Shown: positions 34,743 to 47,115, counted from the stretch's first letter. The stretch is 64,000 nucleotides of DNA from Manduca sexta (GCF_014839805.1 NC_051138.1:13142983-13206982), one strand, 5' to 3'. Program-made: numbers and translations. Notes: generated by a model from the sequence alone, not told the origin.

Positions 34743-35187
34743 ACGAATGTGGCATTTACACAAAACACCAACTATATCTATAATTTAGTAGATGGGTACA
34801 GGTAATCTTCAATTAGAAGGAGCAATTACTTCGCCTCGCACGTACGTGCAAATCTTGGAAGGACTCAAAAAAGTTGCTCCATTTGAACATAATGTCAAGG
34901 CAATTCTTATCTGTGTTGACAGGCGAGACACGGTTCAAGAACTTAGGCGTAAGAATCTTGTTCCGTCTAATTGAGGCTTATAGCGGTCAAGTAAATTGTG
35001 GGGATAATAAATTTTATATTGGGCTTTATGGTTTTATTTCATCTCAATAGTTAGGTATATTTAAATTGATTAAATTCGTAAATACCCACTTTACCTGTAA
35101 TCCTATTACCTACGATAACTATTGGCTATAATATTTTGAAATGACATGCAAACATTTCTTGATACTTCATATATCTTCAAAATAACT
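34743..35187 (+). other. Gene A 3' flank with small open frame
   Basis: 34,792-34,974 holds a 60-codon frame (GAITSPRTYVQILEGLKKV and on to VQELRRKNLVPSN). In gene B's flank (58,928-59,110) the same frame stays open without its ATG, with a few substitutions. I cannot place it in a family; it may be a decayed exon of another gene or chance. An AATAAA at 35,006-35,011 could be gene A's polyadenylation signal, which would put this frame in the 3' UTR. Confidence 0.35.
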
Positions 35188-35366
35188 ATAGTGAACTTCT
35201 CAGGTATGTAGGTTTCCTCGCGATGTCCTCATTCACCGTTAAAGCGGGCGATAATTCATAAAGAATATTTTTTTAGAAAAGTCAGAGGTGTGTGCCCTTT
35301 GTATTTCAACCTGCGGACATTCTTCTCGGTAGTCCGTTCTACACCCAACTATGCTATCGCCGCTTT
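35188..35366 (-). mobile_element. SINE fragment, older copy
   Basis: It shares TTCTCAGGT, CCTCATTCACCGTTAAAGCG, CAGAGGTGTGTGCCCTT, CCTGCGGACATTC and CTATCGCCGCTTT with the complete SINE, with more substitutions and lacking the 3' half. Present in both downstream flanks (59,320-59,497 in B). Confidence 0.75.
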
Positions 35367-36129
35367 ATTATGTCAATGTTGCTAGACAATGCAAGCGTAT
35401 GAACATACATTGATATCATAATGTTGGGTGGGTTGATGCCTCACTTCATTTATTTATTTATTGCAATAAGAACGGATAAACCAATTACACTAATTAGATC
35501 TATTATTTGTGAAACAATAAATATTATAATGCTATAATGGGTGTAATAAAAGTAATTTATAAATTACTAGGTATCTCGTTTCGCCCGCCTACAATGCCAT
35601 TCCCATTACCAAACTTAATAAAACACTAGTGATGTGAAGGTGTAACAAATAAACAAACCGACTTTCAAATTAGTTAGGATACTTGGTGAGCCCCCTGGTT
35701 TTACTTGCGTTGAAGAGAAAGGGGATGACCTATGGGCATTTCTGTTTCAGGCAGCAGGGTGAAGTGGCAAAAAATACTTTGAGAACCTCTTAAATGATTA
35801 TGTAATTTATTTCAACACATTTATACAGTCTTGTCTGAATAGAAATTCATGTAAATAAACATGACTAATTGCAGAATAACATCAAAAGTCAATAAGATTC
35901 AGCAGTTTAAGCATCCATTGTTCTATTGATTATTATATAGATGGGTCATTTTGGCGAAAATGACATATAATATATTGCCGGATTCGGCTTTTCGAGCTCT
36001 AAAAAAGCCTACATCCGTTTCTAATGAGCTGAATATAGCCACCGAATACAAGAACTTGAAATGAAATCACCTATGTAGAAAATATCGATCGCTCTTTATA
36101 AACCTTTTACTAAATAATTTAAATTTATA
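35367..36129. other. Duplicated flank, no gene seen
   Basis: Collinear with 59,498-60,265 downstream of gene B. No conserved coding frame. Confidence 0.5.
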
Positions 36130-36270
36130 CCTACTAATATTATAAAGCTAAAGAATCTGTTTGTTTGAACGCGCTAATCTCGGAACCTACTAAGCAGACA
36201 TTGAATTGTTTTCACTAATAGGAAGTTGCATTACTCGTGAATGCTACGGTTACTTTTTATCCCAAAGAAA
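36130..36270 (+). mobile_element. Helitron 5'-end fragment
   Basis: ACCTACTAATATTATAAAGC, TTGTTTGAACGCGCTAATCT and GGAAGTTGCATTACTC are the 5' part of a Lep1-like Helitron; the 3' end is missing. Same fragment at 60,259-60,404 in copy B. Confidence 0.6.
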
Positions 36271-36932
36271 AATTCAAATTGTGTATTCACGGCAGGAATT
36301 TAAAATGTAAGATGTCATCTATATATAAATAAAGCAGTAATTGGTTGTGTTCTTATTACGTAAATTGATCTATGTATGTAATGACTGTTTCTCATAGCCA
36401 CTAAGTAAAGTTCTTTTTTTTCGACTGCTGCGGTCATCCGGATTGCCTTGCTAACGGGTTTCAAATAGTACCCCGGCTTAGAAACCGTTGCGGCCCCGAC
36501 GAAGAGTGGTGAATGAAATGGTCCTAGGATCCTTTTAGACTCTAACGTGTTATACAACCACGAGGTATGTTTAGAGCATTGTATGCCTCGGCTATCAACT
36601 AATGTCCCCCATGCATGGGTATGCATTCGGTGTGAAGACTGAGCGCACAATAATTACCACGGGGATCTGGGGGTTGATCGATGTATTGTTAGGTACGGTA
36701 ATTCAAGCAGGTATCTGTAGGTATGCTTAATAATAATACATTATATAACGTGAAATTAACTCTTTCTGTGGGTCTCGCCAGCTAGCACCTAAGAGAAGGG
36801 GAGGGCAGAGGGCTAAGCGGATATTTGTAGGACGGTAATCTCATTAATTTATAAGTTTTAACTGTAGGTGAATTTAGATGAGGCAGTAGCACCCCTTCTG
36901 CCCCTTGACGACGCTTATATCTCTATCTGTTT

Positions 36933-38658
36933 GGGGCCATCCATAAATTACGTCACGCGTTACGGGCGAGGGAGGGGGTTGACGAAGTGTGACATTATGT
37001 AACAAGGGGTGGGAGCGGTCCTTAACCCGGCGAGCGTGTGGCAGGGTATGTCATACCCCCCATGTTAATTACTGGCGTATATTTTTTGTGCCTGACTTTC
37101 AAACTTATAGTCTCTTTGAGTAGCTGGAGTTACAGGGTTGCGGAAGGTAATAGTGGGGTGATCACAGTGTCGCGGCAACCTGCATTCGAGTTACACGCTT
37201 GCAAACTGAGTTCGGGTACGTGATACCCCGCCTCATAGCTGGTGTGACAAAAACTAAAATTGCTTTTTCTGCTATTTTAACTTATTTTCTTTGTTTAATT
37301 GTAGATTTTAATAGAAAATGGATGTCGAAAATAGAAAAAAACAACTTCGGTCTATGATAGAAGATGTACTTACTAGAACAGGGTTTCGCAAACTTTTATT
37401 TAGTGTGGACCACTAATGCCACCTTATGCGACCTTTTTTGCGACCAAAGTCGTAATGTTTGGGTTGATGTTGTTCAGTTGGATTCTTAAATTTGTTTTTA
37501 CTAGCAGTTTACTTCTGTATTTATTTTTTGGATATACAAGAGTGCAAAAGCGTGCACTTTATAGTTTTTCTTTTAACTTTTATTTTACTTGCGGATCCCC
37601 TGAGAGGGGGCCCACGGGCCCCCAGGGGTCCTATGTTTCGTGAAAATCAGGGCAAAGACACTAAATGGACCGATTTCATCCGTAACTTAGGCTTGGCTTT
37701 AGTTTACGAACACCTGAAGATGTGAAATGGCAAAAAATATATATTCCGATTTATATACGTCAGAGAATTTCTTCCCAGATCAACGAATCACTTTCATCGA
37801 CTCAAAATGTTCCTGGTCATTTTATTAGATGTAGAGATTACCCCAACAAAAATAATCATAAGACAAAATACTCATGAACAAGCTGAGGAAAGGCTATTAG
37901 TGTGGAGCAGGCAATGTTTTTTGCAAAAACTGCACAGATTTTATCTCCAGTTCCTAAGATGTTCCTAAATTTTTTTGTGATTTTTTTTATTTTTATAAAG
38001 AAAAATTATTTCATATTCTATCATACGATTAAGTTTTTTTATCATAAAACTGGTTTTACTTTAGTTCCTTTTAGTTTTTAAGAGACTGAAAGTGTTTGTT
38101 TGAAATTCAAAGTGACTTATTTCCATCGAGGTAAAAAAATAAAATTGTTAAAATGGCGCGATTGTTTTATTTCCAATGCGTTATGATGGTATTGTCTTAT
38201 TATACCAAAAAAAAAATAGTATAATACTTCGTCAGAAACAAGTTTTATAGCCAATTTTTTTAAGGGGTATGTCATACCCTGCCTCATACTTCTTGTTACA
38301 TTTTTTCACCACATGCTCGCCGGGTTAAATATCGTGACATCACATTTCAAAATATATTATAATCTAAGTGTTAAAACACGAAGTAACTATTACTTTACGA
38401 AACCCTCAAAAACATATACAACTATATCTGTGTATATATAAGATACCAATTGTTTTGTCGACCACTCGCTTTACTAGTGTTACGCGCCGACCGCCTAGGC
38501 GCTCTTTGATGAAACAACGTCAACGTCATCGTATATTTGCAAAATATGTGACGTCACACTGAGGAGGGGAGAGTCACACTGATGTGAACAGCCGTGACAA
38601 GGACGGGGGATGGGCAAAACATCATGAAATTCGTGTGACGTAATTTATGGATGACCCC
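36933..38658. mobile_element. MITE-1 (GGGGCCATCC type), split by a piggyBac element
   Basis: TIRs of about 26 bp: GGGGCCATCCATAAATTACG... at the left and ...CGTAATTTATGGATGACCCC at the right. Without the nested piggyBac it is about 423 bp. Copy B has the same element at 61,062-61,822; copy C has an uninterrupted run of T at the insertion point. Non-coding. Confidence 0.8.
37026..38324 (+). mobile_element. piggyBac-type element, 1.3 kb, defective
   Basis: 1,299 bp starting CCCGGCGAGCGTGTGG and ending ...CATGCTCGCCGGG, flanked by TTAA on both sides (37,022-37,025 and 38,325-38,328). Copy B shows the empty TTAA at 61,151-61,154. Subterminal GGTATGTCATACCC repeats lie near both ends. Inside are scraps of the transposase C-terminus: WTDFIRNLGLALVYEHLK near 37,665, GHFIRCRDYPNKNNHKT near 37,820 and a Cys-rich CGAGNVFCKNCTDF in another frame, fitting the piggyBac zinc-finger tail. 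The catalytic core is deleted. Confidence 0.85.
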
Positions 38659-39676
38659 TTTCTTACACTTCCATGATTTCGATTATGTTAAGATTTGGTG
38701 CAATTAAACTTTCAATAGCAAAAAAGAATATAGGCCTCTGTATTTATACATCTTGCATTCCGCTCAGGCGGATCAGCGAGCAAAAGCTAATCGAATATAC
38801 AAATGACCAAAAAAAAAAAAAATTGGCACCTACTCCAAAATTGGTAACCAGTATATAGGTAATGATAAATTACTTTTTGGTTTTTATTGGTTTTTGAAGG
38901 CGGTTTAATTTTTATTAAAAAGTTCTTTTTGTTTTTTTTTTTATTTATTTATAATCATGAGAGCCTACGCATACGCCCTTTTAAATATTAAAAGAATTTA
39001 CTAAATCAGTCGATGCCTCTTCGAGTAACTCCTTACTGTTAAGGAGTTGTACCTTCCATCATCAGCTCAGCTACATAAATTGATGATAACCATACGCAAG
39101 TACTTAAGTCACTTCATAAAATTTGCGAATAACGATGTGCGGGCCTATAAAATTTGAGGGTTGCCCTCGATTTCTCCAGGATCAAATCATCAAATCCTAA
39201 CTGGGTAACTATGGAACTACTTCAGAATTATCTCCTTTCGAACAAAAACATTTGATAATCGGTCCAAAATTGGCGGAGTAATCACGTAACGAAAACCCAA
39301 AAAAAAAAAACAAAACCATACAGTCGAGTTTATAACGTCCGCCTTTTTTGAAGTCGTTTAAAAATATGGAAGTAACCTTGATAATGTCACGGTGACACTG
39401 GTGAACCAATTTCGATGAAATTTGGTGCGGAAGTAGCTTAAACCAAAAAAGAATAGCGAAATCTACTTTGTATAAAATTAGGTATTTTGTAGAAACAGAA
39501 TTCCATGCAGACAATTCCGCAAAACAATTTTTTGTAATAAAATGAACTTTGTTACAAACAAAAAGAAAAATTTATTCGTGCAATATACTGCGACGTAAGT
39601 ATACAAACTTTTATAACAGGTAAAAAAAGAAGGAACATATAAACGGAGCGGACTATTGGTCTTAGGTATCATTTAA

Positions 39677-40026
39677 TTTATATATATAATATATTTATAA
39701 TTTATAATATTATAGCTTATCCCGATTATATAACCGAATTGTAGAAAAATCTGATTGTATTGACATATTTAACAACTCGCTTCCTATCTTCAAAAAGAAA
39801 ATATTGAACTCGCTTGTTGAAACCTAAATTTAGTTTTATATTCAGTCTTATATTTAGAATATACTGCACTTATGGTGCAGCCAATTGTTAATTGTTATGT
39901 ATTTAAAATGTTCATGCTGTGACAGCCTGTAATTGAAACAGCACTGCAGAAATTACTTACCGAATTCTTAAAAAAAAACTATGTAAGGTGTATGTTTTGT
40001 TGGCTGTTCAAATAAATAAATAAATT
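39677..40026 (+). mobile_element. Short retroposon insertion, A-rich tail
   Basis: About 340 bp present in S1-A but absent from S1-C (junction TCATTTAATTTAATTG at 23,322). It ends in AAATAAATAAATAAA and is bordered by ATTTAATT-like duplications. Probably a LINE 3' end. Confidence 0.55.
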
Positions 40027-40222
40027 TAATTCGAATTATATTTTATAGTGGTTAAATCATTATGATTCCTTTTACGTAGCTATTAAATGTCATAATCCTA
40101 CATATTAATCTTTAAATCAGATAGTCAAATGTACTAATAAAAGTCTAAATACATCCAAAAACATTAAATTATTTGATACGTGGACCCAATTAACAACATT
40201 AGTGAAACACCAATTAATATTT

Positions 40223-40780
40223 TTTGAAAATAATGATGGAAATCTGTGTCAAAATGCGATATTTGGTCACGCGGACGATGCAAAAAGCCTTGACTAGCTC
40301 GAGTCTTTTCATTAGACTGAGAGGTGCTGAAGTTCTAGTCCATTAAAAATCTATAAGGAGTAAGATGGACTATCACTAGGTCAGTACAGGTTTATTATAT
40401 CATGTGAAATGCTAAGACAATTTCTGGAAGTCCTTGACAGAAACCGCACTTCACTTTAAGAAATATTACTACATAGGTACCTACTACGTAGTACTATATT
40501 ATACGTAATCAAAATTGAAATTGCTTTTTAAAAAACTGACTTACAGAGACTTAATTCTACATAAAATAAATTATTATAAAAATATGAGATCATTGATATT
40601 AAAATTGCCAGGGGTACCTAAAGTAGGCATAGCGTGTATTTTAGGCTAGCAGTAATAGAGTTGATCTTGAGAGAGCCTTAGGGACAACGGAAAAAAGAAT
40701 AAAGCTGACAGAATGCCAAAACAATGTACGAACTTAATAAATTTAAATTAGATAAATTAAAATTAATAGGTACTAAATGG
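40223..40780. other. Start of 5.5-kb insertion between S1-A and S2-A, no gene seen
   Basis: S1 and S2 are contiguous in copy C (about 23,530) but separated here by 40,223-45,696, which therefore represents later inserted or retained sequence. This first part shows no coding or clear repeat. Confidence 0.45.
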
Positions 40781-41040
40781 AACAATAGATAGATTTATAA
40801 GTACTAATGTTGGGGTGCCGGGAGACCTTCTGGAACTCGCGGCTGCTGGGCGTGAATCTGAGTTGAAAAACTCAGCCGCCGGTACCCAGCCCGTTGTTTC
40901 TTCCCACGTTGCTGTGATGCCTCTTAAAGGCGTGTAACTGTGTGTATGTAGGTGTGGGTGTGTATGCACGTAACACCTGAACAGCGGCAGGTGCAGTGTG
41001 TTAGAGGGAGATGGCAAAATAAGAAACAATATAACATTGA
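40781..41040 (-). repeat. Dispersed retroelement fragment
   Basis: A GC-richer block: minus-strand frame TGWVPAAEFFNSDSRPAAA then SSRRSPGTPTLVLINLS, followed by a TG-rich run. The look is that of a LINE 3' region, but the family is not certain. Confidence 0.35.
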
Positions 41041-41231
41041 ACGTAATGCCGTGCCAAGCGCCACCCTATGGTCCCTATACACCCCGTCCCTATGACTCTT
41101 CCAAGGTACGTCGTCTTGAATATTCTTGAGGAATCTTCAATTTTCAGGAGTCTTCAATTTTCAGGAGTCTTCAGTTTTCTTCAGGTGAGTTCTTGAGCCC
41201 ATGACAATCCCGTAAAATGAATTAGCTTACC

Positions 41232-41268
41232 TAGGTCGCGGCTATACCGTAGAGAGAGCCGCGACCTA
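41232..41268. repeat. Perfect 12-bp hairpin
   Basis: TAGGTCGCGGCT (41,232-41,243) and AGCCGCGACCTA (41,257-41,268) around a 13-nt loop, 30 nt upstream of the next open frame. Confidence 0.7.
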
Positions 41269-41296
41269 TTGACCCAATTTCTATGCTATTTTCATT

Positions 41297-41925
41297 ATGA
41301 CGCTTGGCGTTTTCGGCAATTATTTAATTAATCTTAAGTCGTACACATACATGTTATATATCGATAAAAAGGTCTCAGCGAGCACTATCCGACAATATAA
41401 AAACGACTGCTATACATTACTACTACACTACTCAGTAAAAGTATTTAAAAATATCAATGAAGACCCCAATAATATATTGCAAGCAGGTGTAGCATGTATT
41501 TTGAGTTTATATTGCGCTCCGTCTAAAACTCATGATTTAAATACATTAAGGTTTAATTCTTTCATAAAAGCAACATCCAAAAATACGAGTGTTCTTTTGT
41601 CATCACAACAACTGATGCAGCGTTTGAGCACCTTAAAAGAGTGTACCTACAAATTCAGATATGGCTAGGAAATGACGTAGTTATTGAAAATTGGGGATGG
41701 AAGTATTCCAATAACATGTACATCCCAATAACAATGAATCAATTACCTGCTCTGGATAATTTATTGCAAATGTTATTTTGTAATTGCAAAAAGGGATGTG
41801 GAGCTGCGTGTGGATGCAGAAAAAGTGGTTTATACTGCAGTGTAGCATGTTTACAGTGCAGCGGAAATAGTTGTTCCAATACTTCACCTATTATACAGAT
41901 AGATGAAGTAGAAGAAAATATTTGA
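41297..41925 (+). pseudogene. CXC (tesmin-like) domain repeat-family protein, one frameshift
   Basis: Frame 1 (41,297-41,668) reads SLYCAPSKTHDLNTLRFNSF and KATSKNTSVLLSSQQ. Frame 2 (41,641-41,925) continues VYLQIQIWLGNDVVIENWGW, then LPALDNLLQMLFCNCKKGCG and ACGCRKSGLYCSVACLQCSG. A shift near 41,640 separates them. The Cys-rich end is a CXC/TSO1-like domain. The combination 'P...D...R...F....SK', 'Q.WLG....WGW' and CNCKKGCG is typical of a multi-copy family of uncharacterised arthropod proteins, probably of mobile-element origin. The N-terminal part expected for the family is missing or too diverged. Confidence 0.6.
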
Positions 41926-41949
41926 TGTAGACAACAGTGTAATATATTT

Positions 41950-43635
41950 AAATAAACAGATTTTGTACTAATATTTTTTTTTCTTTTCATTAGTCGTAAT
42001 TAATTACCTTATTTTTTTAAATGTACACAACAGAGTACGTTTCATTTATAATTAAACTGGCCGAGAAAATCCATTGTACATAGCAGCTTTCGCTCCGCTC
42101 TCCCTTCCACGTTTTTCTACTGTTCGAGACCCTACTGCTATTTTTATACACAGGTATCTTTGAAAAATGTTCCTATATGTCTACTCAGGTAAGATTTAAC
42201 ATATAATTAAAAAAATACTGTTTAAAGTGAAAATATTTGGTCAAACATTATTTTTTTATAATATTTTTTTTTAACAATGAAAAAATGGAGTGCACAAAAA
42301 TATTTTGGGTAAACATTGCAATTTATAGTTTAAAAAACAATATCCCACATCGATCGTATTAATTCATTCACTATAACTCTAATCCGAGGTTTTACGGTTT
42401 TGAATGCTCCAGACACTCCACTATTAATCCTGGCCTAAAGGAGTTGCAGTGGTGGGATTGAGGGCGGAATAGTGAAAAAAGCCAAGATATCGCTATTGCC
42501 ACTATGACGTAGAATATTGCATGTTGCGACTACGTAGTAAATTTTTTTTTTGAGACATTGGAATTTTCTGCTCCGTATCGGGCACAAATTATAGACTAAC
42601 TAGTCTATAATTTGTGCCCGATATGACGGTAGGCTCGCCCCTAGCACATCGTGGGACGTAAGAGGCGTGGAAAAAACTGGGTGTCCTAGATTCATCTCTG
42701 TCTACTCCTTTTGGGATACAGGCGTGGTGTGTTGTGTTTAGAATAGTTCCAAACCAGTGTCCACCATTTTACCTCGGTGGCTATGGTAAGTTTATTTTTT
42801 GTGTTATTTAATATGTTTATTTACCCTATGTGTGACGTGTTATTCTTTAGCCCCTTGAAGGCTTTTATTACCCTAATATTAAATCGGCTAAAAGTCGAGG
42901 TTTTTTTTTTATCATATGTCTGACAATGATTTAACATCGAGGGTTTTATTATGCTTACAAAATATTTATTGCTGTTAAGTATATTGTTGGTAGCACTTAA
43001 TTGGCTATAAATTGCCTGTATTTTTTATCTGAACAATAATTTATTTAAAATTTCGTGACGAAATTATCTATTGTCATTCAGTGGGACAAAAAAACGCATA
43101 ATTACCTATTGTGTAATAGGAATTACTTAGTCGTTCTAAGTAGTAATAATAATTATTACTAACACTACTTGTTTCCCGCGGATTCGACCCCTAAAAAGCT
43201 TTCCCGCTACAAAATGGCGTAAAACGCCAAATCAATCTATTAAAAAAAAAATACAAATCAAAATATTCAATAAATTCCAGTGGGAATTAATTACCGGGAC
43301 TAAACGTAGCCTATGTTAAGACATTAACGGATTAACATCCAGGACGTCGTCTACACGTATGCCAAATTTCATCAAATTCCGTTCACATTTTACTGGGTTT
43401 CCTTCTAACACACATACAAACAATTCCACAAACTTTCACATTGGTAAAATTAATAAAAATCCAGATAAGATTTATGAACGTCATTATTTTTTAAATTGTG
43501 AAAAACTTGAATTGTTTTCGATAATTTTGGTCGTAAGCTGATTGAATTTAATAGACCTTAATCATAATAATTTATTTGTAATGGATCGAAAACCAAGATA
43601 TTGTTATTAAAATTTTATTATTTTACAAATTTTAT
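41950..43635. other. AT-rich intergenic with a palindrome, no gene seen
   Basis: No supported coding frame. The palindrome at 42,577-42,622 is listed separately. CCTCGGTGGCTATGGTAAGT at 42,772 resembles a donor-bearing exon but has no partner. Confidence 0.4.
42577..42622. repeat. Near-perfect palindrome, 22-bp arms
   Basis: Arms 42,577-42,598 and 42,601-42,622 are exact inverse complements (start ATCGGGCACAAA), separated by only 2 nt, and pairing continues one to three bases outward. Confidence 0.9.
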
Positions 43636-43639
43636 CGCG

Positions 43640-43910
43640 GTTTTCTAACCGACTTCAAAAAAGGAAGAGGTTATCAATTCGAGTGAATGGGGTAGGGGTA
43701 GGCAGAGGCGTAACATTTCAGCACGATAGTCGTACCACGCGCAAAGCATATCAATTGTTTAGTTGACTTTTTTGCTTACATATACACACACACACACACA
43801 TATATATAGCATCACACCTTTTCGCCTTTTCAGGGGTAGGCAGAGGTGTAACACCACAGCGCGATAGTCGTACTGTAAGCGAAACACAACTAAGCCATCG
43901 AGTCAGTCTA
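43640..43910. repeat. Dispersed repeat with internal direct duplication and (CA)n
   Basis: It contains AACCGACTTCAAAAAAGGA, a motif common in lepidopteran repeats. A unit of about 40 bp (GGGGTAGGCAGAGG ... ATAGTCGTAC) occurs at about 43,691 and again at about 43,832. A (CA)n tract lies at 43,785-43,800 followed by TATATATA. Confidence 0.55.
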
Positions 43911-44635
43911 TTTTTTATAAAACAAGAAAAGAAATAAAAGCAATTTTAATTAGGCACCGACTCCAAAATTGGTATCCAATATATAAGTATACCTGGTATG
44001 TGAAATTATTTTTTGGTTTTGAGTATGTTTTGAAGGGGGTTTAATTTTTTGTTAAAATTATTTTTATTATAGTATAATTTTCTCCCGACGTTTCGAAGAC
44101 TGCAGCCTTCATGGTCACATGGTGGACCCGCGATAAAATCCGCAAAATAGTTTTCTTTTGCTATCTAATATTCGCGTAAACATACATTATTAGCCATCTT
44201 ATTTTTAATAGATAAATTATTAAACATTACGTGACTGATTCGTGCTATTACAATTTGGATAATTTATTTTTTGAGATAAGGACACAGAGTTGAGGATAAA
44301 ATATTATAATTTATGTTCTAATGGCACGCTAAGCATTACATATTTTTGAAGCCGTAATCGAGAAAAATCAGAGGAAACTCACTGGAAGTTTTTTTGCAAT
44401 TCCTGATCCTGAAAGTACTCAAATCTGTAATGGTTTAAGCAATAGGATCGATTGGTATCAAAAAATATGATGCGTAAATTGCCCATTATCTTAGTGGCTG
44501 CACATTTATTTTTAATTATTAAGCCCACATCTTAATTTCCGCATAAATGATGAACAATGTCTTAAGTCAATTCTCTAGCTTCGTAGCTCTCCTTGCTCTT
44601 CCATCTCAAAAACCTATCCCCTATTAAATTAAAAA
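43911..44635. other. Intergenic, repeat scraps, no gene
   Basis: Near 43,955 GGCACCGACTCCAAAATTGG resembles S1 sequence at 38,825 and 61,986. CCCGACGTTTCGAAGACTGC at about 44,092 is a repeat-like motif. No coding frame supported. Confidence 0.35.
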
Positions 44636-44960
44636 TAAAATACTTTATTTATCACGTAGGCGAACAAAGTTCCACATATGATACGTCAAAACAATGTATA
44701 AGAATAATAATAATTATTTCTAAATAACGATTTAAATCACTTATAACTACGCACATTTTAAATGAGATATAAAATGTATAAGGAATATAAGGCAAACCAA
44801 AGAAGACAGGGCTGGCAGGTAGGGGGAAATAAAAGGATAACGCATTGCAATCCTCACCGGTGAGGACATGAGACCTAGCCTAGCTAACATATCAGCTTTT
44901 CACTAGCTATCTAAGTGATGACTACCCGAAGAAGAAAGACAGAAGGAAACTCCGGGCTTT
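44636..44960 (-). repeat. LINE 3'-end fragment, copy 2 (inverted)
   Basis: Reverse complement of the family at 27,365-27,840: TTTATTTATCACGTAGGCGA, TCACCGGTGAGGACATGAG and ACTACCCGAAGAAGAAAG. Confidence 0.7.
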
Positions 44961-45059
44961 CTGTTTGTCATCAATTGTTCAATACATCTTTTATATTTTT
45001 TTTAAATCATTCTTGTACATAGTCATAATAGTTATATAAGCTAATGCACGCACAACACC

Positions 45060-45215
45060 GTTAATCAACATCATTATCATCATCAGCCACATAAAGTCCA
45101 CTGCTGAACATAGGCTTCACCCAAATATTTCCAGACGGAGCTGTCGAAGGCGGCCTGCATCCAGCGTGTTCGTGCAACCTTCAACAAGGCTTGAATAATC
45201 ACCGTTAATAATTAT
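45060..45215. repeat. Dispersed lepidopteran repeat fragment
   Basis: ATCATCATCAGCCACATAAA, GTCCACTGCTGAACATAGGC and GGCGGCCTGCATCCAGCG form a recurrent block in lepidopteran genomes, probably a retroelement 3' end. Confidence 0.5.
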
Positions 45216-45696
45216 CGTATATAATTATTAGGTGTTGTTTGCCGCTTTTCGAAAACGCTGTATGAAGAGCGCAACAGCATGTTAAACGGTATGCAAATAA
45301 CGTCTGGGGTTGTATACTACACGGACCTTGTAGAGACTAGACGGAATATCCGTGCTTACCAGCGTTTTTGCCATGTTTATTATTGAAATTAAATCTAACA
45401 GCTCATGTGATAGGACCGTTTCTTTTAATTTTTATCCGCGGTGCTTTACAGCTGGCTTATCTAGTTACAAACGTCCTCAAATTGTTGAGGTTAAAATGCT
45501 TCCTTCGTTCATTATTTTGTCTCCCGCTTTGCTATGAAGGGAAGTGGACAATTAATATTTCCAACTTCTCCCTATCTTTCTATTTGATTGGAAAGGCGGG
45601 AAAGTCTCTTGCCCCTCCACCTGCTTGATTGACTTTTCGGGCATCAAAATGACATTGTGTAGTAATATATTCTCAGTTAAAATATAATCTATATGC

Positions 45697-47115
45697 CAAA
45701 TTCCATCCTAATCATTTCAGAGGTTGTTGAGTTTACTTCTGGCAAACATTTACGCACCTTTCCTAACTTTACCAGTATAATATTAATAAGGGCAAAAATA
45801 ACAGCGCAATGGAAGCCGAATACGACGCCGCATTTTATTCCAATGGTCATTACGCTTATTAGCTCCGAAAATGTAGACATTTAGATACACAGTAATGTAA
45901 AACCATACGTTTAATCATACTATCTGCACAATAATGTGTGCTATAGACTTGGTAATAACGTTTATTTCAAATGGTTCCGTAGACTTTGGACAAAATGCAA
46001 TAAATCATAGGAACAAGATAATAGACGTCAGGAAATTTTTAACCAACTACCATCTGTTTCATCTATATTTTATGCCAATAAGAGTGTAACAGCTAACTAA
46101 GTACTATTTACGTTACCTACGTGATCTGCGTGCAGATCATGAATAACAAGCAGGAGTCGGCAAGGGAGCCTAAGGCGCTGGGCAGATGCTGCAAATTTAT
46201 TATAGAGACCCTAAATTGACAGTAGCTAAAGTTGTTAAAGCAAATGTGTGCTTCAAAGTATAGTCGAGACAACGTACACTCGGCATCTAAAGACAATATT
46301 TGTGCGAAGCGGGAAGGATCGAACAGAGGAATGGCTTCCTCCGAAAGACATTTTACACACATTCACTATCACTAATTTCTTATGTATTTCTATTATAACT
46401 CGGAATCATGTTAATACAGGGTCAGTTATACGAGGCTGCATATTTCACGAGAGTGGAGGTTATCTCATTAACGTATAATTCATGGATTATTAATTAGTAA
46501 TATCATCAATGTTGTTCCATTAATAAAGACTACTTAGTTATCGAAATTCGACCGTCGACTTTAATATATTTATAAAATGATATACTTTGGGTATACCGCT
46601 CGGAGCCTCATGTCGGTTATAAATTTTATGTTTCTGCACGTCTCTGTATGAACTTGCGTTATGCCATACCCCAAGCTTCTCCGTGCGCGCAATGTAATTA
46701 AAAGGGATAAGTACAAAGTTTTTTCTCCACTATTAACATATATTGATATTTCAAAATGAAGTGCTTAATCGGAAAATATAATTGGACGCGGATCTCTAGA
46801 ATCGGCGCCCTAATAAGCGTCCACATCAGCATTTTATGGATAAAATGTGCCTTGCATGTTTGTTATTAACGTTTCCAGAGAGAACGAGACAAAACATAAT
46901 GAATCTTTTAGCAAAATATAAACAGCGCCACGAGAAACAAAAATTGCAGTCGATGAATAAACTCAAAATGGAACGCAAGGCTCTTGGCATTGGAGGGGAG
47001 TTGAAGGCCAGGTAAATATTTTTTAGTACCTACTTACTTAACTTTAAAATCTCATAAGTAAATCGACGGGTGAAAGGCTAATTGACTTAAGCGACATGTT
47101 TTGGGATACTTAACA
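45697..47115 (+). repeat. Segmental duplication spacer S2, copy A
   Basis: Collinear with 23,531-24,975 at high identity with small indels. It lies upstream of gene B as S2-C lies upstream of gene A. Confidence 0.8.

Larger units (their letters stand above)
36271..40222 (+). repeat. Segmental duplication spacer S1, copy A
   Basis: Homologous to copies C (21,358-23,530) and B (60,405-62,025). It contains nested insertions (MITE-1, piggyBac, a short retroposon). No gene outside these. Confidence 0.8.
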
